A stretch of DNA of 64,000 nt, taken from positions 248,001-312,000 of the forward strand of contig OY970288.1 in assembly GCA_963716085.1 (NCBI GenBank). The letters are read 5' to 3'. A program made the position numbers and the translations under genes. Under the pieces are notes generated by a model. It saw only the letters and a list, made by a program, of their open reading frames with translations, was not told where the DNA came from and did no database searches. This DNA comes from Persicitalea sp963716085 (GTDB lineage Bacteria; Bacteroidota; Bacteroidia; Cytophagales; Spirosomataceae). Below are positions 58,775 to 64,000 of the stretch, in pieces; the first letter of the stretch is position 1, and each line of letters opens with the position of its first letter.

Positions 58775-58963
58775 AAAAAATACCGGAAATCCGGTATTGA
58801 GCGGGAGCGGAATTGGTGCCTACTTTGCAACGTGCAAGTTTTACAAGACTAGCACCATCAGAGATGAATACCGCTTCAATTCCTCATCTCCTATACAAGC
58901 ACCACTTGCCCTTTCCCGTCCAGGCCATACCCATACGCCCGGACAGGAAGGGCAATTTTTCGT

Positions 58964-60205
58964 TTAACCGATCATTTCTGCCACTTCGCGGCCCGTCTGC
59001 ATAGCGGCATTCAGCGACGGATAGGCCGTGTAGTCGCCGCAACGATAAAGATTTGGGGACAATTGCAGCGCCTCGCTCCCGCTCCCGGCCTCGAACTTCA
59101 CCAGAGCCTGCGGCAAATGGTAGCTGCGCAAATGCCGCCAGCCCCGCACTTCTTCTCCAAACCATTCGCTCAATTCCATTTTGATGTCCTCGGCCAGTTT
59201 AGCCTTATCTGACAACTCCAGGCCTTGCGTACTAATCGAAATCAGGCTTTGCCCGGCGGGGGCGTAGTCAGGGGCCACATCGCTGGGAACGCACATGTGA
59301 TCCACCGCAGATAGTTGGTGGGGATTCAGCACAATCATCTTTTTGTCAGATGGCGAGCGCTCCGCCGCGAAGTAGGTGCAGGTCGTTACGTTGTATTCGC
59401 GCCTCTGTTGGTTTCCCAGCAGCCGATCAGCGGTAGCGGCATCGGTGGCGAGCACAATCTTTTCGGCGTGAATCGTTTCGCCGCTTTCCAACTTAATCGT
59501 TTGGCCCTCGATGGCCGCGACGGGAGCGTTGAGCCGAAGTGATTCAGCGGGGAGTTTGGCCGCCAGTTGTTCGGGAATAGCCTGCATCCCTTTGGCGGGA
59601 ACAACCGCGTCGCCGTTGTAGAACTGCTTGAAGACAAAGCGGAAGAAATTGCTGGACGTGACCAGCTCGTTTTCCAGAAACACCCCACCGAAGAACGGCC
59701 GGAAAAAGCTGACGATCATTTCCTGGCTCCAGCCGTAATCCTGCAAATAACGCAAGGTAGAAGTGTCGTCGTCTTTGAAAAAGTCCTCCGCCCGTGTCAC
59801 CTCGTTTACGTCCCGCATCAGTTCTACCAGCCGCATCTTATCGCCCAGCGAGCCGACCGGGGCGGTCAGGGCTTTGAACACGCCGAGTGGTTCTTTCAGA
59901 GGGTTGGGCATTTCGGTAAAGCCGCCGCTGGTTTCTTCCTGCCGGATCACCGCCCCCGAACGAAAGGCCTGCAGGTCGAGCGCGTCGTAGTCGAGCAGCC
60001 GCTTTGCCTCGGGGTAGGAGGTGAGCAGGATCTGAAAGCCACGATCGAGCCGAAACCCAGCGTGCATATCGGTACGCACCCGCCCGCCTACGGCATCCGA
60101 CGCTTCCAATACCAGACTCTCCCGGCCCGCCTGCTGCAGGTATCGGGCGCAGGTCAAGCCTGCCATACCACCACCAATAATTACAATCGGATAGGACGTT
60201 TCCAT
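58964..60205 (-). CDS. FAD-dependent amine oxidase/phytoene desaturase-like oxidoreductase
   Basis: 413-residue protein with the dinucleotide-binding start IVIIGGGMAGLTCARYLQQA and VLEASDAVGGRVRTDMHAGF, which are typical of the flavin amine oxidase superfamily. The C-terminal flavin contact SPNLYRCGDYTAYPSLNAAM (the GD motif) is also there. It may act on a carotenoid, a porphyrin precursor or an amine; the substrate cannot be decided. It reads away from the alpha/beta hydrolase gene, so 60206-60421 carries promoters for both. Confidence 0.85.
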   Translation of the reverse strand: METSYPIVIIGGGMAGLTCARYLQQAGRESLVLEASDAVGGRVRTDMHAGFRLDRGFQILLTSYPEAKRLLDYDALDLQAFRSGAVIRQEETSGGFTEMPNPLKEPLGVFKALTAPVGSLGDKMRLVELMRDVNEVTRAEDFFKDDDTSTLRYLQDYGWSQEMIVSFFRPFFGGVFLENELVTSSNFFRFVFKQFYNGDAVVPAKGMQAIPEQLAAKLPAESLRLNAPVAAIEGQTIKLESGETIHAEKIVLATDAATADRLLGNQQRREYNVTTCTYFAAERSPSDKKMIVLNPHQLSAVDHMCVPSDVAPDYAPAGQSLISISTQGLELSDKAKLAEDIKMELSEWFGEEVRGWRHLRSYHLPQALVKFEAGSGSEALQLSPNLYRCGDYTAYPSLNAAMQTGREVAEMIG

Positions 60206-60304
60206 GTTTATAAGGGTAAATGTTTGATTTTAATATAAAATTTAGAAGATTGCGTAATAGTTATTTTTCAACGACGCAGTCATTCTTTTTGTTAAAAAAA
60301 CGTG

Positions 60305-60312
60305 TAGCTTTG
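60305..60312 (+). promoter_or_regulatory. Possible promoter -7 box of the alpha/beta hydrolase gene
   Basis: TAGCTTTG about 110 bases before the start codon. The -33 box at the normal distance is weak. Confidence 0.45.
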
Positions 60313-60421
60313 AACCTACCCGATCTTTAATGCTGGAAAATTAGGCATATTTCTATACACCATCCGTGCATTTTGCTTATTATAGCAGGCATAACCCTCC
60401 CATACAACCGACTGATCAAAA

Positions 60422-61204
60422 ATGAAATACCAGGTACACGAAGAAGGCGGCTTCCGGTATATAGATGAAGGGCAGGGCGAGACCCTGCTTCTGTTACACG
60501 GCCTTTTCGGCGCCTTGAGCAACTGGGACGGAGTTATTGACGGGTTTTCCAGCCGCTATCGGGTGATCATTCCGGTATTGCCTATCTATGAACTTCCGGC
60601 TCGGAAAGCTGGATTGGAAGCACTGCTCGATTTTCTGGAAAAATTCCTAGCTTTTAAAGAACTCGACAACTTCAACCTTCTGGGTAATTCTCTGGGAGGC
60701 CACATCGGTTTGCTTTACACCCTCAAAAATCCCGACAGCGTCAAGCGGCTTATTCTTACGGGCAGCTCGGGTTTATTCGAGAATTCGATGGGTGGGTCGT
60801 TTCCCAAGCGCGGCAGCTACAGCTACATTGCCGAGCGCGTGGCTTATACCTTCTATGATCCCAAGGTGGCTACCAAAGAACTGATCGACGAGGTGTTCGA
60901 GACCACTTCCAGCATCGCCAAGTGCATGAGCATCGTGGGGATCGCCAAGTCGGCCCAACGGCATAATCTGGCCAAAGATCTGCACCGCATCGACATCCCG
61001 ACGCTATTGGTGTGGGGGCTTAACGACACGATTACGCCGCCCTACGTCGGCCACGAATTCAAGCGTCTCATCAGGAAGTCCGAACTGCACTTCATCGACA
61101 AGTGCTGCCATGCCCCCATGATGGAGCATCCCGACAAGTTCAATGCCATCCTTGAACAATTCCTGACCAAAACTGCGTTATTAGAACCTGCTGCTATCCA
61201 CTAA
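60422..61204 (+). CDS. Alpha/beta-fold hydrolase
   Basis: Cytosolic hydrolase of 260 residues. The oxyanion HGLFGALSNWDGVIDGF block, the nucleophile elbow LLGNSLGGHIGLLY (Ser in GNSLGG), the acid in VWGLNDTITPP and the catalytic His in DKCCHAPMMEHPDKFN follow in order. The group includes esterases and lactonases; the substrate is unknown. It precedes a CBS protein gene by 14 bases and is probably co-transcribed with it. Confidence 0.9.
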   Translation: MKYQVHEEGGFRYIDEGQGETLLLLHGLFGALSNWDGVIDGFSSRYRVIIPVLPIYELPARKAGLEALLDFLEKFLAFKELDNFNLLGNSLGGHIGLLYTLKNPDSVKRLILTGSSGLFENSMGGSFPKRGSYSYIAERVAYTFYDPKVATKELIDEVFETTSSIAKCMSIVGIAKSAQRHNLAKDLHRIDIPTLLVWGLNDTITPPYVGHEFKRLIRKSELHFIDKCCHAPMMEHPDKFNAILEQFLTKTALLEPAAIH

Positions 61205-61218
61205 ACGCTACCCGCACT

Positions 61219-61890
61219 ATGCTTGCCACCACGTTACTCAATCCCATGCTGCCCACGTTGAAACTTACCGACTCGGTGGGAACGGCGCTGGCCTGGATGG
61301 ATGAGTACCATACGCCGCAACTGGCCGTGGCAGAAGATGGTGCTTACCGGGGTCTGGTCTCCGAAAACTTGTTGCTCGACCTTCCCGACGACAGCGCGAC
61401 TCTGGACGAAATCATCCGGCAGCATCAGGATGTGTACGCCAATGAGGACCAGCACGTGTACGAACTTCTGCGGCTGGCAAATCAGTATCGCCTGAAGGTA
61501 ATCCCGGTTGTGGACGAGGAAGGGGTATTGATCGGAACCATCTTAGTTAATGACCTCCTGGAAAACTTCGCCGACCGATTGGGCGTGCAGGAACTCGGTG
61601 CGGTGCTGGTGCTCAGGGTAGCGGAACGCGACTATTCCCTCTCGGAACTCAGCCGTCTGATCGAATCCAACGGCACCAAAGTCATAAGCAGCTACTATAC
61701 TTCGGCGGCAACTTATGGTAATCCTGGCGATGCCCGACTGACGCTCAAACTCAACCGAACCAACATCAACCCGGTCATCGCGACGCTCGAACGCTACGGC
61801 TACACCATCGAGGAGGCCCACGCCAACGATCCCGTCGAGAGCATCGACCAGGAGCGCTTCGATATGCTGCTCCGGTACCTGGCAACTTAG
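61219..61890 (+). CDS. CBS-domain protein with C-terminal ACT-like domain
   Basis: 223 residues. Two CBS repeats cover about residues 8-120 (YRGLVSENLLLDLPDDS, then VIPVVDEEGVLIGTILVNDL). Residues 135-205 (LGAVLVLRVAERDYSLSELS) look like an ACT domain, a small-molecule binding fold. The combination occurs in Bacteroidota as a likely metabolic sensor; the ligand is unknown. It follows the alpha/beta hydrolase gene directly. Confidence 0.83.
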   Translation: MLATTLLNPMLPTLKLTDSVGTALAWMDEYHTPQLAVAEDGAYRGLVSENLLLDLPDDSATLDEIIRQHQDVYANEDQHVYELLRLANQYRLKVIPVVDEEGVLIGTILVNDLLENFADRLGVQELGAVLVLRVAERDYSLSELSRLIESNGTKVISSYYTSAATYGNPGDARLTLKLNRTNINPVIATLERYGYTIEEAHANDPVESIDQERFDMLLRYLAT

Positions 61891-62060
61891 GTTGTGGAGT
61901 TGTTTAGGGTTTAGTTGTTTAGACGAGGCGTGGCAACGCAGCCGGTACACCGACGGTCGGCCACTGCTGAGCGGATCCCATTTATCGCTTTATGACTCTG
62001 TCGCTTTGCTACTTTCTTCAGGGTAAGTCTTCTCGTTTTCGTCCTTATAGATAGTGGGTT

Positions 62061-62095
62061 TTAATTATCCATTCTCAATTCTCAATTATCCATTG
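62061..62095 (+). repeat. Single-arm word repeat before the sugar isomerase gene
   Basis: TTAATTATCCATTCTCAATT, then CTCAATTATCCATTG: words TTATCCATT and TTCTCAATT alternate and end seven bases before the start codon. No complementary arm is seen nearby, unlike the two-arm elements. The gap 61891-62101 contains no gene. Confidence 0.6.
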
Positions 62096-62101
62096 AATAA
62101 A

Positions 62102-62950
62102 ATGTCATCACGCAGAACATTTATAAAAGGCGCATCGGGAGCGGCAGCGCTATCATTATTGATTCCGAGGCTAACTCGGGCCGATGAGGCGGCCGTGCCG
62201 CATGAGGAGGTAGAAACATTCCGATTGGGAATTGCGGGCTACACCTTTGCCAAATTCAAGCTTGATCCCGCTCTCGAAATGGTTAAAAAGGTGGATGTCC
62301 ATTGGCTGTGCATCAAGGATTTTCACCTGCCGATGAAAAGCAGCGCGGAGGAAATTGCCGCCTTCCATGCCAAGCTGAAAGAAGCGGGCGTGACAGGCTA
62401 TGGCGTCGGGCCGATTTACATGAAAACTAAGGCCGCCATCGACGATGCCTTCGATTATGCCAAGCGCGTGGGCGTGGATTTGATCGTGGGTATTCCCGAG
62501 GTCGCGGATTTGCCTTATGTGGAGCAGAAGGTGAAGGAATACAATATTCGCTACGCCATTCATAATCATGGGCCGGGCGATAAGGTTTATCCCAATGCCG
62601 TGACGGTCAACGGCCATATCAAAGACCTCGATCCGCGCGTGGGCATGTGCTTCGACATCGGCCACAATATGCGTTATGGCAATGATCCCATTGCCGATTT
62701 CGCTAAGTACCACAAGCGGATTTTCGACATGCACCTGAAGAACGTTACCTCCGCCACGCACGACGGCAGCACCAACGAACTTGGACGCGGCGTCATCGAC
62801 ATTACCAAAATGGTAAAAATGCTCCGTAAGGTCAAGTACAGCGGGGTCTGCGCTTTGGAATACGAGAAAGATATGGGCGACCCGCTAGCGGGCATCGCCG
62901 AGTCTGTCGGGTACTTCCGGGGCGTACTGGATGCGACACGGAAGGGTTAA
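62102..62950 (+). CDS. Tat-exported sugar phosphate isomerase/epimerase-like protein
   Basis: 282-residue protein; the start is the ATG at 62102, which gives the Tat signal MSSRRTFIKGASGAAALSLL with the twin Arg. The rest is a TIM-barrel of the xylose-isomerase-like type with FRLGIAGYTFAKFKLDPALE, YAIHNHGPGDKVYPN, GMCFDIGHNMRYG and FDMHLKNV, which carry the metal ligands. It probably acts on a sugar outside the cytoplasm. A second Tat protein gene, a Gfo/Idh/MocA oxidoreductase, follows and may act in the same pathway. Confidence 0.87.
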   Translation: MSSRRTFIKGASGAAALSLLIPRLTRADEAAVPHEEVETFRLGIAGYTFAKFKLDPALEMVKKVDVHWLCIKDFHLPMKSSAEEIAAFHAKLKEAGVTGYGVGPIYMKTKAAIDDAFDYAKRVGVDLIVGIPEVADLPYVEQKVKEYNIRYAIHNHGPGDKVYPNAVTVNGHIKDLDPRVGMCFDIGHNMRYGNDPIADFAKYHKRIFDMHLKNVTSATHDGSTNELGRGVIDITKMVKMLRKVKYSGVCALEYEKDMGDPLAGIAESVGYFRGVLDATRKG

Positions 62951-63089
62951 AGGTCAACGGAAAAACAGGTTCTTACTACTCACCTACCAGCTTGACTAAA
63001 ATAACTTCGTCCGGTTCGTCAACCCAGCTTTGCCGCTTTGTCGCTGTGAACCTTTGTCGCTTTAAAACAAACATCACCATACACCAACC

Positions 63090-64000
63090 ATGGAAAAAAG
63101 AAGAGAATTTATAAAAAAAGTTGCCCTCGGCACGGCCGGCATTACGCTGGCGGGTGCTACGCGGGGTATGTCGGCCAAGAGTTACGCCAAGATCATTGGG
63201 GCTAATGACCGACTGCACGTCGGCATTGCCGGACTAGGGCGTAGGTTGGGGGCCTATTACCAGCCCATTGCCCTGAAAAGCAGCAACGTGGAACTGGTTT
63301 ATCTGTGCGATGTCATGAAAAGCCAACGCGAGTCGGCGGCGAAAAAGTTTTCTAAGCACATCGACTATTCCCACAAGATGGAAAACGACATCCGTAAGGT
63401 GATCGAAGATCCCAAGGTGGACGTCCTTATCAATGCCACCCCCGACCACTGGCACGCGCCGGGTACCTGGATGGCCGTGAAGGCGGGAAAGCATGTGTAC
63501 GTCGAGAAGCCTTGCAGCCACAACCCCCGCGAGGGAGAATTGCTGGTGGAATTTCAGAAGAAATACAACAAGGTGATCCAGATGGGCAACCAACAGCGCT
63601 CGGCCCCCGAATCGCAGGAGATCATCAAGGAAATTCACAGCGGCACCATTGGCAAACCTTACAAAGCCATCGCCTTCTACGCCAGCGCGCGTGGCGAGGT
63701 GCCCAAGCAGCAGAAGGCACCCGTTCCCGACGGACTCGATTGGGAGCTATGGCAAGGCCCGGCCCCACACCGCGACTACACCAGCGAAACCTGGGACTAT
63801 AACTGGCACTGGTATGGCTGGAATTATGGCACTGCCGAATCGGGCAACAACGGGACGCATGAATTGGACGTAGCCCGCTGGGCTTTGCAGGCCGACTATC
63901 CCGAACACGTAGCGGTCGAGGCCGACAAGCGGTACTTCCCCGACGACGGTTGGGAAATGTACGACACGATGGAGGCCACGTTCCGTTTTCCCGGCAATAA
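63090..64000 (+). CDS. Tat-exported Gfo/Idh/MocA oxidoreductase, 3' end cut by the window
   Basis: The open frame starts at the ATG at 63090 and runs to the last base of the window without a stop (303 codons seen). It begins MEKRREFIKKVALGTAGITL, a Tat-type signal with twin Arg. The NAD-binding fold follows (LHVGIAGLGRRLGAYY), then the family block VEKPCSHNPREGELLVEFQK and GNQQRSAPESQEIIKE. Enzymes of this type oxidise or convert sugars and inositols with a bound nicotinamide. It follows the sugar isomerase gene on the same strand after 139 bases. Confidence 0.88.
   Translation, partial: MEKRREFIKKVALGTAGITLAGATRGMSAKSYAKIIGANDRLHVGIAGLGRRLGAYYQPIALKSSNVELVYLCDVMKSQRESAAKKFSKHIDYSHKMENDIRKVIEDPKVDVLINATPDHWHAPGTWMAVKAGKHVYVEKPCSHNPREGELLVEFQKKYNKVIQMGNQQRSAPESQEIIKEIHSGTIGKPYKAIAFYASARGEVPKQQKAPVPDGLDWELWQGPAPHRDYTSETWDYNWHWYGWNYGTAESGNNGTHELDVARWALQADYPEHVAVEADKRYFPDDGWEMYDTMEATFRFPGN

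Noticed and set aside
58813..59004. Small plus-strand frame after the REPIN
   Set aside because: It runs into the end of the FAD oxidoreductase gene on the other strand, shows no domain, and the TACTTTG near it has the wrong spacing for a -7 box.

Overview
The window is a piece of a Bacteroidota chromosome, most likely from the order Cytophagales (Spirosomataceae-like; I do not assign a genus). Supporting points are promoters of the Bacteroidota type (a -7 box TAnnTTTG with TTTG or TTG about 19-20 bases upstream), almost no Shine-Dalgarno sequences, a fused MoaC-MoaB protein, a ribosomal protein L17 with a helix-hairpin-helix tail, and the gene order rpoA-rplQ-carA. There are no rRNA genes, no tRNA genes and no CRISPR array.

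Layout. 1-5.3 kb: end of a sugar MFS transporter, then a minus-strand molybdenum cofactor cluster (moeA, moaD, moaE, moaCB, moaA) interrupted by a frameshifted Uma2-type gene on the other strand. 5.5-17.5 kb: mixed accessory and housekeeping genes (DUF4097 protein, NhaD antiporter, CBS protein, small Cys-rich membrane protein, DUF547 lipoprotein, secreted esterase fusion, M24 peptidase, hydrolase/OsmC fusion, nucleoside hydrolase, DUF433/DUF5615 toxin-antitoxin pair). 17.6-39.2 kb: the str, S10, spc and alpha ribosomal clusters, nearly all on the plus strand (rpsL to rplQ, with fusA, secY, map, infA and rpoA). A lipoprotein-like gene sits between rpsG and fusA, and a 434-base gap splits rpsJ from rplC. 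39.2-51.9 kb: carA, valS, a Fic protein, an ene-reductase, lspA, proline dehydrogenase, DAHP synthase/chorismate mutase, an M20 dipeptidase and a zinc-type dehydrogenase-like oxidoreductase. 52.1-53.3 kb: a complete IS4-family insertion sequence. 53.4-64 kb: HupE-like protein, M1 peptidase, beta-oxidation fusion enzyme, FAD oxidoreductase, alpha/beta hydrolase, CBS protein, and a Tat-exported sugar isomerase followed by a truncated Gfo/Idh/MocA oxidoreductase.

The most unusual signal lies between the genes. At least nine gaps hold imperfect inverted repeats whose arms are built from a short word repeated several times, with a different word at nearly every locus (for example GAATGAGTGAAT, GTCGGAAT, GCTAAACA, TCTCCTAAA, TAGGTATTAGG). 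They often fill the gap from the upstream stop codon to the next start codon. Three of them (before moaE, rpoA and rplQ) share an almost identical 15-base core, GCGAAAGCAATATTC, in the same orientation relative to transcription. Four others share AGAGAA in the loop, again on the transcribed-sense strand. One element is split by the IS4 copy with a 12-base target duplication. A second class of repeat is REP/REPIN-like (24.57, 50.96 and 58.71 kb). I also see matching initially transcribed sequences in front of fusA and rpsJ, and in front of rpsL and rplC, which suggests paired control of the translation genes.
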